In this document: piece after piece, positions 1-7,407 of the stretch
How the letters are laid out: each line of letters starts with the position of its first letter
Position numbering within the stretch: position 1 is the stretch's first letter
NCBI GenBank assembly: GCA_021793595.1
Contig: JAJYSL010000067.1
Coordinates: 1 to 19,983, forward strand
Direction of reading: 5' to 3'
DNA from: Acidobacteriota bacterium
GTDB taxonomy: Bacteria > Acidobacteriota > Terriglobia > Terriglobales > Acidobacteriaceae
Length of the DNA stretch: 19,983 bases
The notes under the pieces: generated by a model
Told to the model about the DNA's origin: nothing
Seen by the model: only the letters and a program-made list of their open reading frames with translations
Database searches by the model: none
Made by a program: the position numbers and the translations under genes

Positions 1-99
1 ACAACCACGGTCAATACACCGACCAGCATCCTGGGGTCAGGCTTGGGCGGCAATGCATCGCCTCGATTGATCCAGATCAAGGGGGAGTTCGATTTCTAA
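1..99 (+). CDS. C-terminal end of a probable TonB-dependent receptor (5' part outside the window)
   Basis: Frame 1 is open from the window edge to a TAA at 97-99 and encodes 32 residues ending PRLIQIKGEFDF. A basic-hydrophobic final strand ending in Phe is the usual outer-membrane barrel C-terminus recognised by the BAM machinery. It resembles the end of the complete receptor at 4052-7402 (REFQLAARFEF). A strong terminator follows 21 nt after the stop, which supports this as a real gene end. Only the last strand is visible, so the receptor assignment is inference from this short tail and the neighbouring paralogue. Another outer-membrane barrel family is possible. Confidence 0.6.
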   Translation, partial: TTTVNTPTSILGSGLGGNASPRLIQIKGEFDF

Positions 100-120
100 G
101 GATGAGTCTGGCAGCAATTG

Positions 121-155
121 AAGAAGAGGAAGCCTTCGGGCTTCCTCTTCTTTTT
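121..155 (+). terminator. Rho-independent terminator with a UUCG tetraloop
   Basis: A perfect 14-bp stem (121-134 with 139-152) is closed by a C-G pair around the loop TTCG (135-138), the very stable C(UUCG)G tetraloop. The right arm runs into a T tract at 151-155. It lies just after the receptor stop at 99 and fits as its terminator. The left side gives only a weak T tract on the minus strand, so it may act poorly in the other direction, against the minus-strand gene ending at 368. Confidence 0.9.
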
Positions 156-367
156 GTAGGTCAAATTGACGACGGTAACCGCTTGGGATTCGGTTTACAG
201 ATACTGGATTCAGGGAACAGCCAAGTCATTCTGAGGCCGCCCTGGCGACAGGGATCCAGACGGTGATTGAAGAGCTTACAACTGGTAAATCCTCTGGATT
301 CTTCACTCCGCTACGCTCCGTGTAGCCGGACTCTGTTCCACACGAAACTGCACGCTGTCAATCCACT
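156..367. other. Intergenic stretch between convergent genes
   Basis: No credible gene was found between the terminator and the stop of the minus-strand secreted protein. A short imperfect hairpin (GCTAC/GTAGC) lies at about 313-330, next to a GATTCTTCACTCCGCTACGC-like stretch. The phrase TCATTCTGAG is at about 223-232. The two together look like fragments of a dispersed intergenic repeat, but this window holds no second copy to prove it. Confidence 0.4.
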
Positions 368-997
368 CTAATTCGCTTGCAGAGCGACGGCAATTCGGGT
401 TCCATGATCCAGCTTGATATCCCCGTGGCTGGATCGCAGGGTGCCGGATTCCAGCGTGACATTCTTCAGGCTGCTACCCGTCGCCACGGTTTCCTCTGCG
501 CTGCCAGAATTATCAAAGCCCTGCCCGGTTTCGCTCGTCGTCATCATCTGATTTTTCGTGGAACCCGTGGGCAGGTTCGCAGCGTTCGGTCCAGAGTCGG
601 ACAAAGACGGCTTGGGAGCGACGCCGACCAACACTCCGTGGATGGCGATGGGAGAAGTTTTCTTTTTCGGGAGCACTTGGTTAAAGGAGACGGTCACGGA
701 AGCGGTTCCAGCGCCGGACGACTTCGATTGCACCGCAGTCACTTTTCCATCGAGGATCGCGCCTTTGGGTATGGTTGTGCCATTCGCAAGCGTCGTCTCC
801 GTGAGGGTTTTGGCTGTAACCGCCTCCCCCACCGTGGCATTCTTAGTATCGAGCTTGCTGGTGATTTCCGCCGAAAGAGCACTACTTGCGATTGGATACG
901 CGGAACTACCCGATTGCAGGGCAAATGCCGGAGCCGCAGCAACGATTGCGGAGAGTACGGTGGGTGCGATCAAAGCCAAAATTCCAAACCTTCTCAT
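368..997 (-). CDS. Small secreted protein of unknown function
   Basis: This 209-residue protein starts with a signal peptide: MRR, a hydrophobic stretch at about 4-24, and a likely AFA|LQ cleavage after residue 27. The mature part has a segment at about 47-90 (KLDTKNATVGEAVTAKT then TTIPKGAILDGKVTAV). Its 'property set by a stable, high-value option' layout resembles small secreted acidobacterial proteins and, distantly, VirB10/TrbI-like beta domains. A Ser/Thr/Gly/Asn-rich, probably disordered linker (about 130-178) precedes a short C-terminal segment. The start at 997 was chosen because GGAGGG lies 7 nt upstream and the signal peptide begins there; a longer in-frame start at 1063 lies upstream of the predicted transcription start. 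It follows rsfS by 79 nt on the same strand, with its own promoter at 1052-1080. Function is unknown. Confidence 0.75.
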   Translation of the reverse strand: MRRFGILALIAPTVLSAIVAAAPAFALQSGSSAYPIASSALSAEITSKLDTKNATVGEAVTAKTLTETTLANGTTIPKGAILDGKVTAVQSKSSGAGTASVTVSFNQVLPKKKTSPIAIHGVLVGVAPKPSLSDSGPNAANLPTGSTKNQMMTTSETGQGFDNSGSAEETVATGSSLKNVTLESGTLRSSHGDIKLDHGTRIAVALQAN

Positions 998-1051
998 CTG
1001 ATTCCCTCCGAGCTTCATTCTCTTGTTGAATTGACTCCGACTTACCCCTTG

Positions 1052-1080
1052 AGTATCTGGCACTCCGTCATGGGTGTCAA
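1052..1080 (-). promoter_or_regulatory. Sigma-70-type promoter for the secreted-protein gene
   Basis: On the minus strand a perfect -35 box TTGACA (1075-1080) is followed, after exactly 17 bp, by a -10 box GATACT (1052-1057, 4 of 6 consensus bases). Predicted transcription starts near 1045, leaving a leader of about 48 nt before the ATG at 997. The -35 box overlaps the rsfS stop codon (1077-1079). Based on consensus matching only. Confidence 0.6.
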
Positions 1081-1697
1081 AGAGATCTTTTGCGCTTCGG
1101 AGCGGCTTTATGCGGTTTTGCTTTCGAAACGATTTTCACGGCGGGTTTGGTCGCTTTTCCCTTGGCAGACTTCGCCGGAGTCGCCTTGTGGCTCTTCTTT
1201 GCAGCGACTTTTTTCACCGCCGCCTTCTTGACGGCCTTCTTCGCGGCGACCTTTTTCGCTGGCGTTTTTTTCGCGACCGCCTTCTTGGCAGCCTGCTTTT
1301 TGCGAACCGCCGACACACGCCTGGTCAACGAGGCCTTCAATTCTTCCAGATCGAGGCTGGTGGCGGTCTTGCGCAACCGCTCGATGTGATAGAAATCGCG
1401 CTTCTCCTCCGAGAAGATGTGGACGACAAAATCGACGTAGTCGATAAGAATCCATTCGCCCTGGCGATAGCCTTCAATCGAGTTGGGGCGAGTATTGAAG
1501 TCGCGCTCCATCCGCTCCTCGACCGCGGTGGCGATGGCCTGATTCTGGCGGTCGTTGGTGCCGCTGCAGATCAGGAAATAGTCTGTGAAGCCGGAGTCGG
1601 CGGGGTCCAGTTCTAAAATGCGAATCTGCTCCGCTTTCTTGTCTTCACAGGCGGCGGCGGCGGCCGCAACCATGCGGCGGATTTCTGTTTTCGTCAT
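1077..1697 (-). CDS. rsfS: Ribosome silencing factor RsfS with a histone-H1-like C-terminal tail
   Basis: RsfS (RsfA/Iojap, DUF143) binds ribosomal protein uL14 and blocks joining of the 50S and 30S subunits when nutrients are short. Residues 1-130 carry the family pattern: FTDYFLICSGTNDRQNQAIA (37-56), GYRQGEWILIDYVDFVVHIF (76-95) and YHIERLRK (103-110). A normal RsfS ends soon after this. Here residues about 131-206 form an extra, very basic tail of KKA, AKK and PAKK motifs resembling histone H1 or bacterial H1-like tails. The tail is in the same frame with no break. The start at 1697 has AGGGAG about 13 nt upstream, a rather long spacing. It sits downstream of nadD and obgE on the same strand, a common bacterial grouping. 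Confidence 0.93.
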   Translation of the reverse strand: MTKTEIRRMVAAAAAACEDKKAEQIRILELDPADSGFTDYFLICSGTNDRQNQAIATAVEERMERDFNTRPNSIEGYRQGEWILIDYVDFVVHIFSEEKRDFYHIERLRKTATSLDLEELKASLTRRVSAVRKKQAAKKAVAKKTPAKKVAAKKAVKKAAVKKVAAKKSHKATPAKSAKGKATKPAVKIVSKAKPHKAAPKRKRSL

Positions 1698-1797
1698 GCG
1701 ATCGTGCGATCTCCCTGGTGCGCGTTGAATTGTGTTTGCCCTCTCATCCTAGTCCGTTGCGAACCGCTGTGCCAGGGCTGGTTGTCATCGTGACTTT

Positions 1798-1829
1798 CCC
1801 AGGTCTCAAAAGCGAGACCTGGGGCACCC
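1798..1829. repeat. Palindromic element, type A, copy 1 (rsfS-nadD gap)
   Basis: A perfect 10-bp inverted repeat, CCCAGGTCTC (1798-1807) and GAGACCTGGG (1814-1823), flanks the 6-nt loop AAAAGC. The tail GCACCC (1824-1829) follows. Nearly the same element lies at 2673-2704 (loop AAAGGC) and a diverged copy at 17689-17720 inside mutS2. It lacks a T tract, so it is not a classical terminator. It occupies part of the 162-nt gap between nadD and rsfS, where no other feature was seen. Confidence 0.85.
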
Positions 1830-1859
1830 AGGTTCAACCCTTCGCGATGATCCACAGGG

Positions 1860-2579
1860 TCAACCACGCGCATTCTCCGCGCGATAGACCTGAGTCTTCG
1901 CAATATAATCCCAGACGGGCGCGGGGAGCAGTTCTGGATCGGGGCAGCCGTGATCGAGTGCGGCACGCAGCTCCGTGGCGGAGATATCTTCCTTCAGATG
2001 GGGAAGAAACCAGACGCGAGTTCGGGCGGCGTCGATGTGATGCAACGTCAGGTCGCAGGCGGGAAGGGAGTTTGAGGCGTCGATCTTGTTCGAACCATGC
2101 TCGACCTTGATTTCGGAAGGAAGCGCAGCTTCTGCGCCAACTAACGAAAAACCTGGTCGAGCGGCAACAATCCAGTTGGAAAGCGCGAGCAGGCGAGACG
2201 CCTGGAACCACTGCCCAATATCCAGCCAGCTATCGGCGCCGAGAAGTGTAAACAACTCTGTCGGTTCTGCAGCTAGCGATACCCGCAGATGACCGAGAGT
2301 TTCGACTGTGTAGTTGGGACGCGTTGCGTCTGTCGCGTCGTGATGCGGAGCGTCCAACAAAGAGGGAATAAAGCGCGGATCGGCTTGCGTGGCGAGCGCC
2401 GTCATGGTGTAGCGATGGAGAAAATCCGTCGCTGGAAATTTGTTTTTGAAAGGCTGATGCGCCGCCGGAGCGAACAGCACCTGATCGAGCGCGAACCGGT
2501 CCGCAGCCGCCGTGGCGATGGCGAGATGTCCGCGGTGCGGGGGATCAAAGCTGCCGCCGAAAAAAGCGATGCGCCTCAT
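1860..2579 (-). CDS. nadD: Nicotinate-nucleotide adenylyltransferase NadD
   Basis: NadD joins nicotinate mononucleotide and ATP to give deamido-NAD and pyrophosphate, the step before NAD synthetase. The 239-residue protein has the nucleotidyltransferase signature GGSFDPPHRGH (8-18, with the T/HxGH histidine motif), LLGADSW (112-118) and ISATELR (199-205), the family's ISST-x-IR nucleotide-binding motif with one substitution. Length is slightly above the usual 200-220. The start at 2579 was chosen because the motif-bearing N-terminus begins MRRIAFFGGS and GAGAGGA lies about 7 nt upstream; a frame-extended start at 2645 would add 22 unlike residues that run through a palindromic repeat. It lies between obgE and rsfS on the same strand. 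Confidence 0.95.
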   Translation of the reverse strand: MRRIAFFGGSFDPPHRGHLAIATAAADRFALDQVLFAPAAHQPFKNKFPATDFLHRYTMTALATQADPRFIPSLLDAPHHDATDATRPNYTVETLGHLRVSLAAEPTELFTLLGADSWLDIGQWFQASRLLALSNWIVAARPGFSLVGAEAALPSEIKVEHGSNKIDASNSLPACDLTLHHIDAARTRVWFLPHLKEDISATELRAALDHGCPDPELLPAPVWDYIAKTQVYRAENARG

Positions 2580-2604
2580 GCGGTTCCTCTCGATGGCATC
2601 GAAT

Positions 2605-2647
2605 CCCACCTTTCGCACTGCTGAAACTGCGGAGGATGGGGGCACCC
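2605..2647. repeat. Palindromic element, type B, copy 1 (nadD-obgE gap)
   Basis: Arms CCCACCTTTCGCA (2605-2617) and TGCGGAGGATGGG (2628-2640) pair over 13 positions with two G-T wobbles and one C-A mismatch. The loop is 10 nt, and the tail GGCACCC (2641-2647) follows. It resembles the element at 18365-18400 inside mutS2 (CTCATCCTTCGC and GCAAAAGATGGG, tail ATCCCC). It lies directly beside a type A copy at 2673-2704. Confidence 0.6.
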
Positions 2648-2672
2648 GGATTCTCTATCCCCGGTCAACAAA

Positions 2673-2704
2673 CCCAGGTCTCAAAGGCGAGACCTGGGGC
2701 ATCC
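2673..2704. repeat. Palindromic element, type A, copy 2 (nadD-obgE gap)
   Basis: A perfect 10-bp stem pairs CCCAGGTCTC (2673-2682) with GAGACCTGGG (2689-2698). The loop is AAAGGC and the tail GCATCC. Arms are identical to copy 1 at 1798-1823; the loop differs by one base and the tail by one. The 146-nt nadD-obgE gap is mostly filled by this and the type B element just before it. Confidence 0.85.
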
Positions 2705-2725
2705 AGCATACCTTTTTTATTCGCT

Positions 2726-3757
2726 TCAACCGGCTTCGGGGAGCGGGATGCGCAGAGTTCGAACCTTCTCCGCCAGAGCATATTTCAGCGTGTCGATTCC
2801 CTCTCCGGTGACCGCAGAAATGGCGTAAAAGGGCAGCCTTTTGCGCTTCGCCATCGACTGCAGCTTCTTCAGCTTGTCTGGATTGGCGACGTCGCATTTG
2901 CTGGCGACCACGACGCGCGGCTTCTCTTCCAGGCCGTGGCCGAAGTTCTTCAGCTCGGCTTCGATGATGTTGTAATCCTCCACGGGATCGGGACGGCCAC
3001 TGCCATCGGACACGTCGACAATATGGGCGAGCAGGCGGGTGCGTTCAATGTGGCGCAGAAATTGTGCGCCCAGGCCTGCGCCAAGATGCGCGCCCTCAAT
3101 CAGGCCGGGGATATCGGCGACGACAAAGCTTTCTTCGTGCGGCCACTCGCCCACCGTGACCACGCCCAGGTTGGGCTCCAGCGTAGTGAAAGGATAATCG
3201 GCAATTTTGGGTCGCGCAGCGGAGATGCGGGCGATCAGCGTGGACTTGCCGACGTTGGGATGACCGACCAGGCCGACATCGGCGAGCAGCTTCAACTCCA
3301 ACCGAAGCAGACGCTCCTCGCCGGCGTGACCAAGTTCATGTTCGCGCGGAGCCTGGTGGGTGGAGGTGGCGAAATGCTGATTGCCCCGACCGCCGCGTCC
3401 GCCTTTGGCAAGAATCATGCGCTCCTTGGGGTGACGAAAGTCATGTATCAGCTCGCCCGTGGAGTCGTCGTAGACAACAGTGCCGACGGGGACCTTCAAG
3501 ACGGTATCGGCGCCATCGCGGCCAGAACAATTGGAGCCTTCGCCGTGACGGCCTCTCTCTGCTTTATGTTCGGGATTGAAGCGGAAGTGGATCAGCGTGT
3601 TATGGCTCTGGCTGGCTTCGAGCACAACATCGCCGCCGCGACCGCCATCGCCGCCGGAGGGGCCGCCGCGGGGCACGAATTTTTCGCGCCGGAAGGCCAT
3701 ACAGCCATTTCCGCCGTCGCCCGCCTTCACCTTGATCCTTGCTTCATCAATAAACAT
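2726..3757 (-). CDS. obgE: Obg-family GTPase ObgE/CgtA
   Basis: ObgE is an essential ribosome-associated GTPase that helps mature the 50S subunit and links it to the stringent response. The 343-residue protein begins with the glycine-rich Obg fold ([32 protein letters not shown], about 1-157). The GTPase domain has a P-loop GHPNVGKS (165-172), switch I region YPFTTLEPN (188-196), G3 DIPG (215-218), G4 SKCD (286-289) and G5 SA (314-315). G4 has Ser in place of the usual Asn of NKxD. The protein stops after the G domain, so the optional C-terminal OCT domain is absent. The start at 3757 gives the standard family N-terminus; AGGA lies about 14 nt upstream, a weak site. It heads the obgE-nadD-rsfS run; rplU and rpmA, common neighbours of obg, are not upstream here. 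Confidence 0.96.
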   Translation of the reverse strand: MFIDEARIKVKAGDGGNGCMAFRREKFVPRGGPSGGDGGRGGDVVLEASQSHNTLIHFRFNPEHKAERGRHGEGSNCSGRDGADTVLKVPVGTVVYDDSTGELIHDFRHPKERMILAKGGRGGRGNQHFATSTHQAPREHELGHAGEERLLRLELKLLADVGLVGHPNVGKSTLIARISAARPKIADYPFTTLEPNLGVVTVGEWPHEESFVVADIPGLIEGAHLGAGLGAQFLRHIERTRLLAHIVDVSDGSGRPDPVEDYNIIEAELKNFGHGLEEKPRVVVASKCDVANPDKLKKLQSMAKRKRLPFYAISAVTGEGIDTLKYALAEKVRTLRIPLPEAG

Positions 3758-4051
3758 CGGTGTGAATAATCTTCCTGCCGCTCGGGAATCGCGTTACTCT
3801 CAGTGTAACGCTCAAGACCACAGTTCCCGTCCCGCAATGCCCGCAAACGGATCCGAGCTTCGACCTGTGCCGCACCATTCGCGCAGGGACGAGATCGCTC
3901 CACGCGTCATGGCAGGTACGACGGAAACAAGGAGAGCGTGGCACGAGCCAGCGCCTCATCGGGCTACGGCCTTCATTGCATCGCTTTCAGTGTCGTCCGC
4001 GCAGGCATGGTAAAGCCGCCGAAACGGGCGTAAAAGGTTTGGGAGATCGTC
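3758..4051. promoter_or_regulatory. Divergent intergenic region with an inverted repeat (obgE / receptor gene)
   Basis: This 294-bp stretch must hold the promoters for obgE (-) and the receptor (+). The clear element is the perfect inverted repeat GCGTTAC-N7-GTAACGC at 3791-3811, centred about 44 bp upstream of the obgE start. Its size and symmetry suit a dimeric repressor site or a short leader hairpin. No convincing -35/-10 pair was found for either gene. Small reading frames here look non-coding. Confidence 0.45.
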
Positions 4052-7000
4052 ATGCTGCGCTTACCTCCCCCACGCGCGTTATGCGCGGTGTGCTTTGTGC
4101 TGTTGTTTTTTCTGCCGACGCTGCCGAAGCTCGAGGGTCAATCGACGACGGGCGCGATCGGCGGAACTGTGTACGATCCGCAACACGCAGTGATCCCGAA
4201 TGCGCGCATTGTTGCCTTGAATGAGGCGACGGGTGCGGAGTTTGTCGCCTATACCGACACCAGCGGCCACTACACTTTGGCCGACCTGCCGCCAGGCACC
4301 TATTCCGTCGACATCACGGGGGATGCCTTCACCGCATTCACGGCAACACACGTCGTGGTGGAGCTGGGCAGGCGAACTCCCGTGACAACTACGCTGCATA
4401 TTGGAGCCACCTCCAGCACCATCCAGGTGGGAACGATCGTGCCCTTTCAGTCGACGTACCCTTCGGTCGCGACAAATATTACTCAGTCACAACTGCAGAA
4501 CTTGCCTTCCGACAGCCGCCGCTGGAGCAGTTTTGCACTGTTGACTCCGGGAGTGGTGAGCGATCCAGACGGGCACGGACTGTTGAGTTTTCGCGGTATC
4601 AGCGGGCTGCTGAATAACAATACGATCGACGGCGCCGACAATAACCAGGCCTTCTTCTCAGAAGAACGAGGCCGGACGAAGGCACCCTATTCCATCAGCA
4701 TGGCAGCGGTCGAACAATTTCAGGTGAATACGGCGAACTATTCCGCGGAATACGGACGCGCGGCGGGCGGTGTGATCAATACCGTGACCAAGAGCGGCAC
4801 CAATGAATATCACGGCGAGGCGTTCTTCTTTGAGCGCAACAGCAGCCTGTCGGCGCTGAACACATACACGACGCTGACCAACTTCAACAGCACCGCGAAC
4901 AACTTTGTAACCAACCCGTATCAGCCGACGGACGTGCGCCGGCAAATGGGATTTTCTGTCGGCGGCCCGGTCGTCCACGATAAATTGTTCTGGTTTTACT
5001 CCTTCGATTACAACACTCGAGATTTTCCGGCGGTGTCACGCGTCGGCTATCCCACGGCGATTTACGCGCAGCCGAGCCCGATTCTTCCCACTGGGAATTA
5101 CCTAGGTTATCGCATCACTTGCGCCAACCTGCCTCCATACAACGTCAGTAACGGAACTTATACGAGCGTATTTCAATTTGAAGCCACGCAAGGCGCGTGC
5201 CAGCTCTACGAAAAGCTCGATCTGGCGTCGTATGACGCGGGGGTGAAACAGTATCAGCAGGGCTTGCAGCTGGTGAACACGCTGACCGGTCCGGCACCGC
5301 GAACCGGCGAGCAGACACTCAACTTTCCCAAGCTGGATTGGCTGGTGAACGATCGCAACCACGCGACAATTTCTTACAACCGCATGCGGAGAAGTTCACC
5401 CAATGGAGTGCAAACGCAAAGTTCGACACAGTATGGCGTCAACAGCCTGGGCAACGATTACGTGAGCCTGGACTGGGGAATCCTCCATCTAACGACTTTT
5501 GTGACGGAAAATATCGGTAATGAGTTGCGGATGCAGCTGGGGCGCGAGCTGGATCGCGAAACGAGTCCACCTCCGGCCGGCGCAGAAGTTCCCCTGGGGA
5601 ACAATCAATTCGGCCTGGCACCGGAAATCAGCATTGCCGGTGGATCTTCGGGTGAAGGCATGGTGCTGGGAAACCCTGCAAAACTGCCGCGCCCGGAATA
5701 TCCGGATGAACATCGCGCGGAAGTTTCCGACACCGTCTCGTGGGTGCTGGGAAATCATACGTTGAAATTCGGCGGCAATTGGGACCGCAATGAAGACCTG
5801 CTGGACAACGTGTACAACGGAGTGGGGCAATACAACTACACCTCCTTCGGCAGCTTTCTGGCGGACTACTATCACGCGGTAGACGGACTAGGGCCGCCAC
5901 GCAGCTATTTTGTGAATACCTATGCGGGGTTTTCGCAGACGTTTGGACCGGGCGGATTTTTCATCACCACCAACGACTGGGCTGGATTTGCCGATGATGA
6001 GTGGCGAGCGTTTTCTCGCGTGACCGTGACGGCCGGAGTGCGCTACGAGTATGAACGCGTGCCGCGACCTTTTCTGCCAAATCCGCAACTGCCGCAAACG
6101 GAAAATTACCCGGACGATCGGAACAATTTTGCTCCCCGGGCGGGGATCGCGTTGGACTTGTTCGGCAATGGACACACGATTCTGCGCGCGGGATATGGCC
6201 TGTTCTACGGGCGCATTGTGAACGGCACGCTGCATTCCGCGCTGATCGCATCGGGATCGCCGGCATCGCAGCGCACCTATCGCTACTCCTCATCCACGGA
6301 GTATGGAGCTCCGCAGTTTCCCAGCATTTTTTTTAGCGTGCCAACGGGTGCGGCGCGAGGGGCACTGCCCAGCGCATACTATTTCTCGCCGCGATATCAA
6401 GCGCCGGAAACCATGCAGGGAGAGTTGACGCTGGAGCAAAAGGTCGGCTGGGAAACGATTGTATCGGCAAGCTTTATGAGCAGCCAGGGCCGCTACCTGC
6501 CAAATTACATCGATACCAATATCGACAATGCTACGGTGGGCCAGTTGAATTACACGATTGATATTCCTGGACCGCCGTTAGGAAGACATAGTCCGCTGCC
6601 GCAAGGCGCACGCTACACTACGCCACTCTATACGTCGGTACGACCGAATCATCTGTATGGAAACATCACGGAACTGCTGAGCAACGTGAACTCGAATTAC
6701 AACGCCGGGGTACTAGCCATTGCGCATCGCACGTCGAACGGCATCAGTTTCGGGATGAACTACACGTTTGCTCATGCGCTCGACTTTAATGAGAACGAAT
6801 TTCTGTATAAGTCGCCGACAAACATTCTGGAGCCGAATAACATGGCGCAGGAGTATGGAAATTCCAATACCGATGTTCGTCAGAGGCTGGCGATCAATGC
6901 CAGCCTGTTCACCACCTGGCACAAGCAAGGTTGGAAAGGCCATCTGCTGAACGACTGGGGACTTGCGCCGGTGGTGGCCTGGCAAACAGGTTTGCCGTAT

Positions 7001-7402
7001 ACGCTGGGCGTGGGAGGAAGCGCGCCGGGAGGGGCCTTCTTCGGCATCAACGGGGAAGGCGGGCCGTCGCGGCTGAATGTGCTGCAACGCAACAGCTATC
7101 GATTCCCCTCGACACAGACCACGAGTTTGCGCGTGACGCGACGCATTCCGCTGCGCGATCGATCCTATCTGGAACTAATGGCGGAAACCTACAACGTGAC
7201 GAATACGGAAAATGTAACTGCCATAGATACACTTGGCTACAACGCATGTTCGACCCCGTTGACGCAGGGTTGTCCGTCGGATTCGACATCCGCCCATCCG
7301 TATCTGGAGTTCAATCCGACCTACGGAGTGACGACAAACGCGAACAGCACGGGCACGTATACGCCGCGGGAATTCCAGCTAGCCGCCAGGTTTGAATTTT
7401 GA
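4052..7402 (+). CDS. Oar-like TonB-dependent outer-membrane receptor
   Basis: This 1116-residue protein is a full-length acidobacterial Oar-type receptor, likely importing or binding a large substrate at the outer membrane with TonB/ExbBD energy. A signal peptide (1-30, hydrophobic 9-24, likely cut after LEG or nearby) leads to a carboxypeptidase-regulatory-like beta domain (about 31-115; GAIGGTVYDPQHAVIPNARI and SGHYTLADLPPGTYSV). A plug region follows (about 125-250; IDGADNNQAFFSEE, VEQFQVNTANYSAEYGRAAG, VINTVTKSGTNEYHG). The rest is a long barrel with repeated aromatic strands, ending REFQLAARFEF with the C-terminal Phe. The ATG at 4052 has GGGAG 6 nt upstream. It runs tail-to-tail into the GH172 candidate with 5 bp between stops. 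Substrate is unknown; the neighbour suggests a glycan. Confidence 0.93.
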   Translation: MLRLPPPRALCAVCFVLLFFLPTLPKLEGQSTTGAIGGTVYDPQHAVIPNARIVALNEATGAEFVAYTDTSGHYTLADLPPGTYSVDITGDAFTAFTATHVVVELGRRTPVTTTLHIGATSSTIQVGTIVPFQSTYPSVATNITQSQLQNLPSDSRRWSSFALLTPGVVSDPDGHGLLSFRGISGLLNNNTIDGADNNQAFFSEERGRTKAPYSISMAAVEQFQVNTANYSAEYGRAAGGVINTVTKSGTNEYHGEAFFFERNSSLSALNTYTTLTNFNSTANNFVTNPYQPTDVRRQMGFSVGGPVVHDKLFWFYSFDYNTRDFPAVSRVGYPTAIYAQPSPILPTGNYLGYRITCANLPPYNVSNGTYTSVFQFEATQGACQLYEKLDLASYDAGVKQYQQGLQLVNTLTGPAPRTGEQTLNFPKLDWLVNDRNHATISYNRMRRSSPNGVQTQSSTQYGVNSLGNDYVSLDWGILHLTTFVTENIGNELRMQLGRELDRETSPPPAGAEVPLGNNQFGLAPEISIAGGSSGEGMVLGNPAKLPRPEYPDEHRAEVSDTVSWVLGNHTLKFGGNWDRNEDLLDNVYNGVGQYNYTSFGSFLADYYHAVDGLGPPRSYFVNTYAGFSQTFGPGGFFITTNDWAGFADDEWRAFSRVTVTAGVRYEYERVPRPFLPNPQLPQTENYPDDRNNFAPRAGIALDLFGNGHTILRAGYGLFYGRIVNGTLHSALIASGSPASQRTYRYSSSTEYGAPQFPSIFFSVPTGAARGALPSAYYFSPRYQAPETMQGELTLEQKVGWETIVSASFMSSQGRYLPNYIDTNIDNATVGQLNYTIDIPGPPLGRHSPLPQGARYTTPLYTSVRPNHLYGNITELLSNVNSNYNAGVLAIAHRTSNGISFGMNYTFAHALDFNENEFLYKSPTNILEPNNMAQEYGNSNTDVRQRLAINASLFTTWHKQGWKGHLLNDWGLAPVVAWQTGLPYTLGVGGSAPGGAFFGINGEGGPSRLNVLQRNSYRFPSTQTTSLRVTRRIPLRDRSYLELMAETYNVTNTENVTAIDTLGYNACSTPLTQGCPSDSTSAHPYLEFNPTYGVTTNANSTGTYTPREFQLAARFEF

Positions 7403-7407
7403 GCAAA

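Noticed and set aside
223..330. Fragments resembling a dispersed intergenic repeat (TCATTCTGAG and a GATTCTTC...CGCTACGC stretch)
   Set aside because: Only one degraded occurrence is seen in this window, so a repeat cannot be supported.
1190..1310. Repeated short codon blocks as a possible tandem DNA repeat
   Set aside because: They are irregular and are explained by the AKK/KKA amino-acid pattern of the RsfS tail.
1798..1829. Type A palindromes as rho-independent terminators
   Set aside because: No T tract follows on either strand, the arms and tail recur in other places, and one copy lies inside the mutS2 coding region.
2636..3769. Long open frame on the plus strand opposite obgE (377 residues)
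   Set aside because: Antisense to ObgE with all GTPase motifs; composition reflects the reverse of Gly-rich Obg codons.
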